From the NCBI GenBank assembly GCA_964443885.1, contig CAYUES010000002.1, forward strand, positions 1 through 54,974: a DNA stretch of 54,974 bases, given 5' to 3'. Positions 32,501 through 40,672 of the stretch are shown in pieces. Source of the stretch: OMIS01 sp964443885. GTDB lineage: Bacteria > Patescibacteriota > Microgenomatia > UBA1400 > PJMF01. The stretch's first letter is position 1, and every line of letters begins with the position of its first letter. The position numbers and the translations under genes were made by a program. The notes under the pieces were generated by a model that saw only the letters and a program-made list of their open reading frames with translations, did not search any database and was not told the origin of the DNA.

Positions 32501-34068
32501 AATAACTGTGGCGGAATTGTGTTGTTGCGCAGTGACTCTTCAGGGAAAAGCTGCGCCATCGTACCCCAAATAACATGCCCAACTTGCTTGGGGAGGACTG
32601 CTTGCTCGTTGGTTGAGAGTGCTTGCCCCGCCGCACCAGCAGCTGTGTATGCACCCATCACTCGCTGCATATCTGCAGCGGTTGGCATGATCGGTGGAGT
32701 TACAAATTCAGCAGCAGTGAGCTCGGCAGGTTCACCAGCTACTTGATCAGTCTGAACTTCAGAACTGGGTTGTTGCTGTGGTTGTTCGCTCTTTACTTGC
32801 TGATCAGCGTCTTGCTGCAATGGACCGAATTTCTGACTAAGTTGTTTTGCCCATGTACTTAATTTTGCATGAGCAGGGGAGAGTTCTGGGTTTTTTGTAA
32901 CAGTAAGAATATAGTTGTTGACAACCGCGATGGTTCTTTCTGCATCTTCAGTTAGTTGAGACTGTATTAAAAAATCGATGTTCCCTTCAAATAATTCTTG
33001 ATATCGCAGCAAAAATCCATTTTCAGCATGCGCAAAAAGACGATTGAGTAGTTTGTAATACAGTTTTTCACGCCCTACAAGCGAGCCAGCTCCAGATGTA
33101 AAGCCAGATACTAATTGTATTAGTTCTCGTTCAGAAAGTTCAGAAACTAGTACATCAAGTTCACTACGAATTATTGAAAGTAATTCTTCGTGTATTGCTT
33201 GCAACTCCGGAGGAAATGCACTTAGTTGTAGTTTCGATTGATTAAATAATAAATCGACTAAATTTACTTTTGCAAAGTAAAAAACGAACTCCTTTTGTTT
33301 TTGAAGTTCTAGGCGAGTCTTAGAGTCACGTAAATCTACCCAATCATCATCTTCATCAGCTACTTCTGGTTCGGACTCTTCATCCTGTGAGTCTGACGAA
33401 GAGTCTCCCGCTATAGGTGCAACCTTGGCTGTGGAAGTATCAGAAGGAATTGTACTCGGGTTATTTTCTGCAATTACTGCTTTATTTCCACTAGTCTCCC
33501 AAGCAGCAAAAGCTAATTGAATGTTTTCAATTAGTTTTTCAATTTCGATGACTTCATATTGAAGTTTATCTTGTGAAATGAGCGCTTCATCACCGGTACT
33601 TCCCCACTCGCGTAACTTAAGTGCGGGATCATATTCTGAGTGATACTCAGTTAAATAGGCCGTGGGGTAGTACTCTTGCAACTTAGTTGCAATTCCAATT
33701 AAAATGGCAACAAAGTCTACAAAAAACAAATACGTACTTTGCTTGCCTTTTACTGCTTCGTCACTGGGCTGGCCGTCATACGTTTCAAGTGTTTGATCGG
33801 TAATACTTAGTGCCGCAGTACGTTCTTGAAACCGTAAAATTACTTTTTGATTACGATGGAGTTTGAGAATTCGGTTTGCTTCGGTTTTTTCTCTGGCATC
33901 AATCAATGCATAAAAGACAGACTCGAGATACTCGAGTTCACTGGGTCCGTAAAAACCAAGCTGTTTGATGTTCGAAAGTTTAACGGGGTGTAGGTCTTGA
34001 TTGGTTGTTAGACCACTCTGATAAACCACCGTTTGCTGGTTTTCTGCTGGTTTCGTCTCGTCTGCCAT
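29362..34068 (-). CDS. Giant T4SS-associated membrane protein ending in an M23 peptidase domain (frameshifted)
   Basis: 1568 residues as read, the largest protein here. Residues 1 to about 1100 are helical and unrecognised, with acidic and Gln-rich linkers. Hydrophobic segments follow around 1150-1220 (ILIIGGSTAASMAASVFLYAFGN, LGGPLGLLMGMPLALGAS) and, after an Ala/Thr-rich linker, around 1320-1350 (LAPIFILTILTIVVIAGSFLVP). A DUF11-like beta domain comes next (KTADKGAVPNEIRNNTATDITYTIVITPKPGYSLKI), then the start of an M23 domain (RPFHVGIPTHAKTDAWDIGAPIGTPIYAPFPG). The domain is completed in another frame. M23 enzymes cut peptidoglycan cross-bridges and would open the wall for the T4SS. The ATG follows TATAAT by 7 nt; it is the first gene of T4SS block 1. 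Confidence 0.85.
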   Translation of the reverse strand: MADETKPAENQQTVVYQSGLTTNQDLHPVKLSNIKQLGFYGPSELEYLESVFYALIDAREKTEANRILKLHRNQKVILRFQERTAALSITDQTLETYDGQPSDEAVKGKQSTYLFFVDFVAILIGIATKLQEYYPTAYLTEYHSEYDPALKLREWGSTGDEALISQDKLQYEVIEIEKLIENIQLAFAAWETSGNKAVIAENNPSTIPSDTSTAKVAPIAGDSSSDSQDEESEPEVADEDDDWVDLRDSKTRLELQKQKEFVFYFAKVNLVDLLFNQSKLQLSAFPPELQAIHEELLSIIRSELDVLVSELSERELIQLVSGFTSGAGSLVGREKLYYKLLNRLFAHAENGFLLRYQELFEGNIDFLIQSQLTEDAERTIAVVNNYILTVTKNPELSPAHAKLSTWAKQLSQKFGPLQQDADQQVKSEQPQQQPSSEVQTDQVAGEPAELTAAEFVTPPIMPTAADMQRVMGAYTAAGAAGQALSTNEQAVLPKQVGHVIWGTMAQLFPEESLRNNTIPPQLFEQVNTATIEYLSNLSPQELHKLSKSPSSLIRHIKNLSLRMQATPGYQAYRVANTIPIINRVERIEVETAWALENANYEFFTSHNIDASLVTTDSVLEKEYLEAEQLLEAKIYAYFLQLSNQELLELYTDPAKRAQVFEQITKSLNADPAFKRELSQFYGEVLIYYQKKGLTSEQQGLETTLKNTSHYKISYDEGQIRFILEDIKHVDAQSLFIDQLRTELKDDSPVVLKKTSDILDSLLLTFGPEGTTNMVEKLDTRLLGLMFDLPTNEVNSQNHQTVREILINYARVRASNLAPADGAITTGFLPAPKEIPTDIASLAKHVSPVGDMAKTISEEGTEQTASALNGRKLRAKIDTLKLVANSGWAPLTVEQRAAFYIYADIPFDVSLRNRLQSKNTDPLIDKNLLPVQVQFLGFTGDIDELTIAADRGNYKILDFGKQRELTASQPTPTSKFYEQAVAAKRLENRIALANFLAFTQAEKTQIAAQMAVEVAELENILIQAAAAADEAMVLDAPATEALNNSVIQAGLAEPAFQTEQFVEEDPNVSGSSRANTAIPSSNRVDALKQMASGAVKNKILSSITSTGAASAAASLGVAAASGPVGWTVKALEVLKFAAQNRQLRQILIIGGSTAASMAASVFLYAFGNAAGLITMAASFMLGGPLGLLMGMPLALGASAVMPWANWLPTRVPPNPFGFTGSENPASGYSSMSDMRAANAQATSPTNSAAAQQAAEGQAEAAATDAATSPPPQTAPTAAQSTTTGGTPSNNASSGGSSVFSSPASTTATASTGFGLLSTAAIGLVAPLFALAPIFILTILTIVVIAGSFLVPLPTKPATGQSYTAAGQQATSKYVTVTKTADKGAVPNEIRNNTATDITYTIVITPKPGYSLKITEATDQFSSFGDATTQLQSTFDITQIPLDPLQAASAPMVYTVSIGNGFQNAFITNTFTVTFDVMDASGNVLESNQTFNASASVMVGEPKIGCWPTTGVVTTRPFHVGIPTHAKTDAWDIGAPIGTPIYAPFPGSRLGHHRVWKLDGFGVSNTRRCD

Positions 34069-34075
34069 GGAATTA

Positions 34076-34081
34076 ATTATA
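34076..34081 (-). promoter_or_regulatory. -10 box of T4SS block 1 (leaderless)
   Basis: TATAAT on the minus strand, 7 nt before the ATG at 34068. It is the likely promoter of the M23 protein and the following genes to PrgI. Confidence 0.55.
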
Positions 34082-34143
34082 CCTGGTTCTCTGCTTTTGT
34101 GGGGCAGGGAAGTACTGGTGCAACCGGGTAAATTATGGGTGTT

Positions 34144-35148
34144 CTATTCGAGCTGTCGTGAAGTATTTAATTGAGATGCTTTATAAATTGCAAAAAGCAA
34201 GAGCAGTGCCGCCAAAATTTGAGTTGGAGCTAAAAATGATTTATACACAAAGGCATCGATCGCCACGGCTAACATCGGAAAGACCAGCTCGACGATGGTT
34301 GCTACTTTTGCTTGTGTTATTTGTAGTCCTTTGTAGTAAATATAGACAGCAACCATACCCGTAGAAAGGGCAATTATTGCGAAGCGAGCAAGTTGGGAAG
34401 CGGTAATTGCGAAGATAGTATCGAACTCAGTAAACATGAAGATTGCAATAAAAGAAAAAATTGTAGTCAGGAAAAAACGCAACCCAGTTGCCATTTCAGT
34501 GGAGTGCTCTTTCAAGAGGAGTTTTGAGAGCGCAGTTGAACTTCCCCAAGCAACAGCAGCGCCTAAGGCATAGAGTGCAGCAATAACAGTGCCATCACCA
34601 GTTGCAAAACTGACAAAACCATTTTTAAAGGTGACAAAAAAAGCAGCTACTATGGCAAGTCCAGCCCACTTAATGTAGGTACTAGTGACTTTTTCTTTCA
34701 AAAGTGCGACTGCAGCCGTGGTTGCAAAAATTGGTTGCAGTTTTTGGAGTAAGTACACGACACTAAATGAAATAAAGTTGACCTTAGTAAGTGCAGTCGT
34801 AAACCATAGTGTTCCAAGTAGTCCACTAAATAATGCAATTAAAGAGGCGATAATCAAACTCCTTTTTGTAAATTTTTCTGTACCGAATCTTTTCCATAAG
34901 ACAGGCAGTAGCATGATGCTACCAATTAAGTGCTCGTAGAAAACGATAATGATTGGTGATAGCGTGAAAAGAGAGCGGCGCAAAATGCCATCAAGTGCCC
35001 AAAGAATGGCCGCACTACCAACTAATGCCGGCCCTTTGAGAGATGTCTTGGGTGTGTCTTGAGTTTGGACTTTCTTCAGTGCGTTCAAGAAGTTAGGGGT
35101 AGTAGAAATACTTTGTTTTATTATTTTAGTAGCACTTTTTTTGGACAT
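34144..35148 (-). CDS. EamA/DMT family transporter, possibly for riboflavin
   Basis: This 334-residue integral membrane protein has ten hydrophobic segments in two EamA halves (about 38-165 and 190-325). Family landmarks include ILWALDGILRRSLF, WFTTALTKVNFISFSVVYLLQKLQPIFATTAAVALLKEKV and YYKGLQITQAKVATIVELVFPMLAVAIDAF. The first 35 residues form a polar, Thr/Lys-rich tail. EamA proteins move many small metabolites. The gene starts 11 nt after a stand-alone riboflavin kinase, and the known riboflavin importer RibN is an EamA protein, so flavin uptake is a reasonable inference. Substrate residues cannot be read from the sequence. Confidence 0.88.
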   Translation of the reverse strand: MSKKSATKIIKQSISTTPNFLNALKKVQTQDTPKTSLKGPALVGSAAILWALDGILRRSLFTLSPIIIVFYEHLIGSIMLLPVLWKRFGTEKFTKRSLIIASLIALFSGLLGTLWFTTALTKVNFISFSVVYLLQKLQPIFATTAAVALLKEKVTSTYIKWAGLAIVAAFFVTFKNGFVSFATGDGTVIAALYALGAAVAWGSSTALSKLLLKEHSTEMATGLRFFLTTIFSFIAIFMFTEFDTIFAITASQLARFAIIALSTGMVAVYIYYKGLQITQAKVATIVELVFPMLAVAIDAFVYKSFLAPTQILAALLLLFAIYKASQLNTSRQLE

Positions 35149-35159
35149 TACTTCTTTCG

Positions 35160-35534
35160 CTATTCTGTTGCTCTGACGGCTGCAATATCCTTTTGTAGCT
35201 GGAGTTGCAGTTCTTCTAGTGACGAGAAGTCTAACACAGGTCTGATGAATTTGACGAGGGAGAATTGTATTTGCTCCCCATAAATTTCTGTATCGAAGTC
35301 TAAGACAAAGATTTCTAAGACATTATGTGTTTCATTTTTAACAAGTCTTGGGCCAAAGTAGAGGGCTCCCAAAAATCGTTCTTTTTTAATAAAAACCTCC
35401 GCAGCATAGACGCCGGGCTTTGTTTGAGGATTGATGACCAGGGGGTCGAGATTTAGTGTGGGGAAGTTAATAGTTCTGCCGGTCTTGTCTCCGTGGAGGA
35501 CTACGGTAGTATATAACTCAGGATAGCTTTTCAT
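35160..35534 (-). CDS. Stand-alone riboflavin kinase (RibF C-terminal domain only)
   Basis: Phosphorylates riboflavin to FMN. The 124-residue protein matches the flavokinase domain: VVLHGDKTGRTINFPTLNLDPL (the GxxxGRxxxFPTxN motif), KPGVYAAEV, GALYFGPRL, LEIFVLDFDTEIYGEQIQFSLVKFIRPVLDFSSLEEL. Bacteria normally fuse this domain to an FMN adenylyltransferase; here that domain is absent. The cell would make FMN from imported riboflavin, and FAD only if another enzyme exists elsewhere. It lies upstream of and close to the EamA transporter, in the same direction. Confidence 0.92.
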   Translation of the reverse strand: MKSYPELYTTVVLHGDKTGRTINFPTLNLDPLVINPQTKPGVYAAEVFIKKERFLGALYFGPRLVKNETHNVLEIFVLDFDTEIYGEQIQFSLVKFIRPVLDFSSLEELQLQLQKDIAAVRATE

Positions 35535-35553
35535 CTCAATAATTTCTTAAAAA

Positions 35554-36798
35554 CTATGGCGTGACTTGCTGTGGTATTTTCAACTCGTTTCGCTGACTCT
35601 CAGTTAAGCTAGTATACATTTTGCTAACGAGTTCCTTTTCTAATGTAATATGATCGGCATCTAAAAATGTGGTTGATCCGAAAGATTCGGTTCCTTTTGG
35701 AGCAAAGATCTTTTCTAAATGCTCCGGGCGACACTGTTTGAGAATTGTAAATAAATAGCCTTTATCAGTAGCGTCTTCGAAGTACTTATTGCAAGTTCTT
35801 GAGTCCATAGCCTTCAACATGCCATCCATTGCATCATATTCGTTTGCTGCAAATATATCACCCAACTCTCGAAGATTCACCCCCATTCGTAATAAAAGTG
35901 GCCCTGAAATGTTTTTCTTAGCAAAACCTTCTACAAGGTAGTTTATATTCTGAGTGCCTAGTAGTGCATCAGACATGACAGTTATAAAAACCAAGCTCCA
36001 AATATCTTTTTCTTTAACGACAATTTGTTTTTTATCCGCAGTTCCAGGCTCAGACATTGTAACAACCAAACCCTCATCAGTTCGTTTGAGATCATCAATA
36101 GTCGCATTTTCAGGTACTGCTTGCTCAACCTCAGAACTTTCAAGCGCAGCCTCAGTAGCAACAGCAATATCGGCTAGTTTTTGCTCACGCTCTGTCCAAG
36201 ATTTTAAACTCTCTATAGCAGATTTTTCTTCAGGGTGATTTTCAAGAAATACCTCAACTTCTTGACCTCGTTGTTCAATAGTTTCAAGTACCAAGTGCAA
36301 ATAAGTTGGAGAAACTGCTTCACCCAGCAGAATCATTCTCTCAATAGCAACAGCTTCTTGTATAAGCTGTTCAGTATCTAAATGTTGCACTCGTTCAGTA
36401 TTATATAGTTCTCCGGCAACTTGATCAGCAATAACCCGAGCTCGGAGTTCGTCGGAGGTAGACTGAGCAGTTGTAATCTGATTCTCAGCAGGCGGTGGCG
36501 TTTGATCATTTGCATCAACGGCAATCAATAAAGCTGCCGCTTCTGCAGGATCCATTGCCATAAAGGGATTGCCATCAGGTTGAGCTGCAGCTAAATCATC
36601 ATGTTTTTTGTCTAATACGTATTCAAGAGTAAAACCAGTCAAAGTTCCATACTCTTGTAAGAATGCTTGAAATCTTTCTTCAGGAGATCTAGTATCAGTA
36701 GCAACTTCCTGGGAAGATTGCTCTGGAGCAGATACAGTAGTAACTTCTTGTTGATTGGGTTGTGGTTCATCTTGCATTAAGGTCTGTTGTTCATTCAT
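35554..36798 (-). CDS. Unknown acidic cytoplasmic protein
   Basis: The product has 414 residues with no signal peptide and no clear membrane segment. Residues 1-45 are Gln/Glu/Thr-rich and probably disordered. The remainder is helical, with many Glu, Ala and Leu; PLLLRMGVNLRELGDIFAANEYDAMDGMLKAMDSRTCNKYF is a compact segment near residue 300. I recognise no family. It is divergent from the 1212-residue unknown gene and upstream of riboflavin kinase. It lies between the two T4SS blocks, so an accessory role is possible but unproven. A TATACT box about 30 nt before the ATG is a candidate promoter. Confidence 0.65.
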   Translation of the reverse strand: MNEQQTLMQDEPQPNQQEVTTVSAPEQSSQEVATDTRSPEERFQAFLQEYGTLTGFTLEYVLDKKHDDLAAAQPDGNPFMAMDPAEAAALLIAVDANDQTPPPAENQITTAQSTSDELRARVIADQVAGELYNTERVQHLDTEQLIQEAVAIERMILLGEAVSPTYLHLVLETIEQRGQEVEVFLENHPEEKSAIESLKSWTEREQKLADIAVATEAALESSEVEQAVPENATIDDLKRTDEGLVVTMSEPGTADKKQIVVKEKDIWSLVFITVMSDALLGTQNINYLVEGFAKKNISGPLLLRMGVNLRELGDIFAANEYDAMDGMLKAMDSRTCNKYFEDATDKGYLFTILKQCRPEHLEKIFAPKGTESFGSTTFLDADHITLEKELVSKMYTSLTESQRNELKIPQQVTP

Positions 36799-36893
36799 AC
36801 TTACTAATCTTTCATACTTTAGTAAAAAAGTATACAGTTATTATATAAAGTAATAGATTGTGTTGAGAGATTCTTTTTTAAGAGGAAAAGTAG

Positions 36894-36899
36894 TATAAT
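36894..36899 (+). promoter_or_regulatory. -10 box of the 1212-residue unknown gene (leaderless)
   Basis: TATAAT is 8 nt before the ATG at 36908. A TTGAGA at 36873-36878 gives a 15-nt spacer, a little short for a -35. Confidence 0.55.
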
Positions 36900-36907
36900 T
36901 CCGCTGT

Positions 36908-39900
36908 ATGGCAGGTCCAGAAAACAATCCAAATCCTAATAATCAAGATCGGCGTGTGAATCAAGCTCGTCCTTTTGATGCTACTCAAGTTGCTTCGTAT
37001 ATTCAAGAAATAGGTTCTGGTCTAGATGCAGCTGCACAGGCTCTGGAGGTTGGTAATCATGGCGCGGCTCAAGAAGCCTTAGATAGAGCAATGGATCTGT
37101 TTAATTGGGTTAGAGTTAATTATGGAGTTACTAACCCAGGCGAAAGAATAGCAATTCCAGGTAACTATTTAGTAAATCGCGAAAGTATTATCCTAAAAAT
37201 CAAGGCAGCGAAACTTAAAGAAGAAGCACAAATTCGAACAGTAATTACTGCATTGGAACAAGGAAATCAACAGGATATCCAAGATTTGATAATTTACTAT
37301 CGTGATACTAATAATCAACAAGGTTTGCTAAATTTGATATTGGCAGTGCCAAACAACAGCAGAAATACTGTAAATAGTATCCTTATTTCTTTAGGAATGG
37401 CTGCTCCAGGGCTAGAACAAGCGGAGCCTGAGGTAGAAGCTCCAAGAGGTATGGAATTCGATGCTGCCCTACAAGAGTTAGCAACTTTCTTAGCTAATCT
37501 AGATGATGAAAGAACGCTGCGTGGTGATGCTGCTGTAAACCTAGATTTAGATGCATACATTGTGAGAATGCGTGAGTCCCTTGGCAATTGGTCTCCTGAG
37601 CAACGACGAGAAATACTAAATATAGTACGCCAAATCCGGAATGCTTTAGCACAGCCTTTAACAGCAGAAGTGCCTACAAGAAGGCAGCCAGAAGTTCAAG
37701 GAAATCAAGAAATAACGCAGTTAGAACCATTCGTACAACTTCAAAATCAAATAACAGAATATACAAGACTTCTTGACGAATCAGCCAGATCTAGTAATTT
37801 AGCTAATTTTGATCCTCGTAGAGATAGAACTCCAACAGCTGCAAATCCTGATGAACAGCTTCCTGCGGAAATACCACTTGCCGAACTACAACGTCAGCTA
37901 CAGTTCTGCATCAAAATATTACCTGAGCGAAGTGCTGATATCTTACTCAATGCTCAAATCCAAAAACTGCAAGATACCCTATTTGCTAAGGCTAAAAATA
38001 CTGTTAATAGAATGAAGAAACATGCTGAAAATATTGATAAAAATGCGCACGATGAGTGGATCGCTTCATCAGAAAATGTTCAATTTGCATCTAATGTCAC
38101 TGCTCTTGAAGAAGCAACTTTAGATGACTCAACTTTAGATGCAGATATAACTGCGTTGCAAAATCTTAGCACAGAAATTACTGCAGCAGATCGTGCACTA
38201 CCTCCTCAGCTCTCTTTAGCAGAGAGAACTCAATTAGCAGATCAGTTTGAAGATGAAGATTTTGACTTTTTAAGTCAAAATCAAAGAAAAACATTTACGG
38301 TACTTCAGCAACGTATAGAGAAAGAAATTGCTCGCAGGAATGCGCGTAAAGGGGAATTAACTTCCAGAACAGATCGTGAATTGGAATTCAGGAACAAAAT
38401 CGATGACGTTAATACAAAATTGGCAATTGCTAAAGAAGCTGCTTTTAGCATTGATACGGAAACAGATCAAGTTACAATTTCATTTAAACCCGTCAGAGAT
38501 TCCTTAAGGGAACTTGAGGGCTTATTATTACCAGGCTTAGAAGCTGAGCTAAACGAGATCAGACGCAATATAGACACTGGTGAATTTTATCAACGTAGTA
38601 AAGCATTTTTTGCTGCTCATGAATCCATTGAAAGCATAGAAAAAGGTGCCTCCGCTGTTTCTGCTGATGCGGAAAAGGTTATTAAAAATAGAATTTTTGT
38701 TGTTATGGAGGGTTTAATTGCCAGTATGAAACAATATGGTAGTCCAGAAGCAATAGTCAAAGAGCATGAGCAACATTTGAAAGTTTTGAAAGAACAAAAT
38801 GGTGCTTGGTTATCAGTTTCTTTCATCTGGGGTGATGGTGGCAAGGCGGAATTTTTATATGGCAATGAGCAAGGCTCAAGAAAAATTACACCACATTATA
38901 ATACCTCAGATCATGGTATGACTGGTGGAACTGTTCGAGATTTAATTAATGGCGGTACGGAACTTAAGGGGTTGCCAGGCTGTAATGCTCTTTTACATCA
39001 GAGAAGAAGATATGTTAGGAAAGATGTCGCGCGAGCTATTGGAACGACAGTATTGGAAGATGGAGATGTTACACAAAGCACCGTACCTGGTAACTCTGAA
39101 GTTGTGGCTGTAGATTATCCTGAAACTGCGGGCGCGTGGATTTATGACGTACTAGATCAATATTTTGAAATGACAAAGTCTGATTTTGATGGAGGATTTT
39201 TACCGATTAGTGATAAAACAGCTACTCCTGGTGGTAAGAACTTTGAACCAAGTAGCTCTGCCTTTGAGACAGTTACTAAGAACGGCATGACTATAGAGAT
39301 AGCACGAAACGTACTGATTATGGATATAGTTGATCCCGATACAGGTGTAGTAGCTCACGAGCGGTATGTTGTGCCTAAGTCTGTGGTAGAGGGAGGCAAG
39401 GATGCAACTTCAATCATACATAAAAATCACAACGCAGTAATCGATTATATTCTTAACCTCGAAACTCAAAGAGCGGCAAAGCTTGGACTGTCAAAACCTC
39501 GATTTGATAGAAACTTTGTTAGAAGAACTTTCCGCGCATACTTATTATCTACTTGGAATCATTTTGCTTTAGCCTCTTCTACGGTAGAAGGTCTCTCCTG
39601 TACGAATACGTATGCTCACTTATGGCCGCAGTATGCTGTTAAAGAACGTGACCAAGGTGTAGCAAGGTACAATCCACTTTCTACTGTGTTTATCTTTGGT
39701 TATAAGAATTTTTCACCATGGCAATTATTTGGAAAAAATATTGCTACTGAAGTGGAAAAAGTTTTACGTTCTAATGATGCTTATGACGATTATGAATATC
39801 TGCTGCACTCCTTTATTAGTTTGGCTGATACTTCTACCCGGCCAAAGAAAAAACATCAAACGGTTTTTTCTCCACCACTGCGTATTATATCCGCAGGTGA

Positions 39901-40546
39901 AGTTCCAGTTCAAGGTCGTATGAAGTCAATGCGATTTGGGGAGCAAAATGATGGTCGAATTTTAACATTAGATGATGTAAAAGATATTTATGGCAATCGA
40001 TTATATCCAGTAATGGATCTAGAGAGAGTTGGTCAATACTTTGCGACATTTAGTGGTTTTGGTAAAAATGCACTGACTGTTGTTGATAAAGTATTAATGA
40101 CTGATATTAAGGCTTGGGATAGTAGCACCCTGCTGACTGAGCTGCGTAAAGATGCGAAGTATGCTGGTATTTTCTTCCCAGTTGTTGGTAAAGAAATTGA
40201 AGAAAAAGGTGGTGAAAAAATTATTCTGCACCATAAAGACTCAAAGGGTAATCATGAGGAGACAACTGTCTTTTTAGATTTCATGGATAGATTTGCTAGT
40301 TACATTGTGCTGTTAAAGGCACTGATGTTGGTAATGCCCGCTCAATTCTATGAAGGTGGCTCTAAGAGCTTACATTCAGTTGAATCGTACTTACAGAGTG
40401 AACGAGGGCGTAATGTTATTAGTGAGCACACACAACATGTTATCTACAAAATCATTGAGAAACTGTTTGGTGCCAAAGTCTTCCGCCGCGAACTAGGTGA
40501 AGAAATACTCAAAGAGTTTTCCAAGTTTGCTCAGTTCCAAGTTTAA
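36908..40546 (+). CDS. Unknown 1212-residue cytoplasmic protein
   Basis: No family recognised. There is no signal peptide or membrane segment. Residues 1 to about 600 are helical and probably coiled-coil (AAQALEVGNHGAAQEALDRAMDLFNWVR; repeated Glu/Gln/Arg-rich helices). From about 640 on the composition changes to a globular alpha/beta region with many aromatics (NGAWLSVSFIWGDGGKAEFLYG, TPHYNTSDHGMTGGTVRDLINGGTELKG, STWNHFALASSTVEGLSCTNTYAHLWPQYAVKERDQG, FFPVVGKEIEEKGGEKIILHHKDSKG). It lies alone on the plus strand between the two T4SS blocks, with its own promoter and a shared terminator. It could be a cytoplasmic T4SS factor or cargo. Confidence 0.75.
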   Translation: MAGPENNPNPNNQDRRVNQARPFDATQVASYIQEIGSGLDAAAQALEVGNHGAAQEALDRAMDLFNWVRVNYGVTNPGERIAIPGNYLVNRESIILKIKAAKLKEEAQIRTVITALEQGNQQDIQDLIIYYRDTNNQQGLLNLILAVPNNSRNTVNSILISLGMAAPGLEQAEPEVEAPRGMEFDAALQELATFLANLDDERTLRGDAAVNLDLDAYIVRMRESLGNWSPEQRREILNIVRQIRNALAQPLTAEVPTRRQPEVQGNQEITQLEPFVQLQNQITEYTRLLDESARSSNLANFDPRRDRTPTAANPDEQLPAEIPLAELQRQLQFCIKILPERSADILLNAQIQKLQDTLFAKAKNTVNRMKKHAENIDKNAHDEWIASSENVQFASNVTALEEATLDDSTLDADITALQNLSTEITAADRALPPQLSLAERTQLADQFEDEDFDFLSQNQRKTFTVLQQRIEKEIARRNARKGELTSRTDRELEFRNKIDDVNTKLAIAKEAAFSIDTETDQVTISFKPVRDSLRELEGLLLPGLEAELNEIRRNIDTGEFYQRSKAFFAAHESIESIEKGASAVSADAEKVIKNRIFVVMEGLIASMKQYGSPEAIVKEHEQHLKVLKEQNGAWLSVSFIWGDGGKAEFLYGNEQGSRKITPHYNTSDHGMTGGTVRDLINGGTELKGLPGCNALLHQRRRYVRKDVARAIGTTVLEDGDVTQSTVPGNSEVVAVDYPETAGAWIYDVLDQYFEMTKSDFDGGFLPISDKTATPGGKNFEPSSSAFETVTKNGMTIEIARNVLIMDIVDPDTGVVAHERYVVPKSVVEGGKDATSIIHKNHNAVIDYILNLETQRAAKLGLSKPRFDRNFVRRTFRAYLLSTWNHFALASSTVEGLSCTNTYAHLWPQYAVKERDQGVARYNPLSTVFIFGYKNFSPWQLFGKNIATEVEKVLRSNDAYDDYEYLLHSFISLADTSTRPKKKHQTVFSPPLRIISAGEVPVQGRMKSMRFGEQNDGRILTLDDVKDIYGNRLYPVMDLERVGQYFATFSGFGKNALTVVDKVLMTDIKAWDSSTLLTELRKDAKYAGIFFPVVGKEIEEKGGEKIILHHKDSKGNHEETTVFLDFMDRFASYIVLLKALMLVMPAQFYEGGSKSLHSVESYLQSERGRNVISEHTQHVIYKIIEKLFGAKVFRRELGEEILKEFSKFAQFQV

Positions 40547-40602
40547 ATATTCCCATTTATCTATCGTGGTATACATGGAATACCCCTGATTTGTTGTACA
40601 AA

Positions 40603-40630
40603 AAAACTGAATGGGGTTGCATTCAGTTTT
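40603..40630. terminator. Bidirectional Rho-independent terminator between convergent genes
   Basis: The 11-bp arms AAAACTGAATG and CATTCAGTTTT enclose a 6-nt loop. On the minus strand the stem is followed by a T-run of seven, so it is strongest for the VirB6-like gene; on the plus strand it has four Ts, for the 1212-residue gene. Confidence 0.88.
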
Positions 40631-40672
40631 AAAGGAGTTAGTTCTAAATAACTTTAATGATAAATTCCTAGT

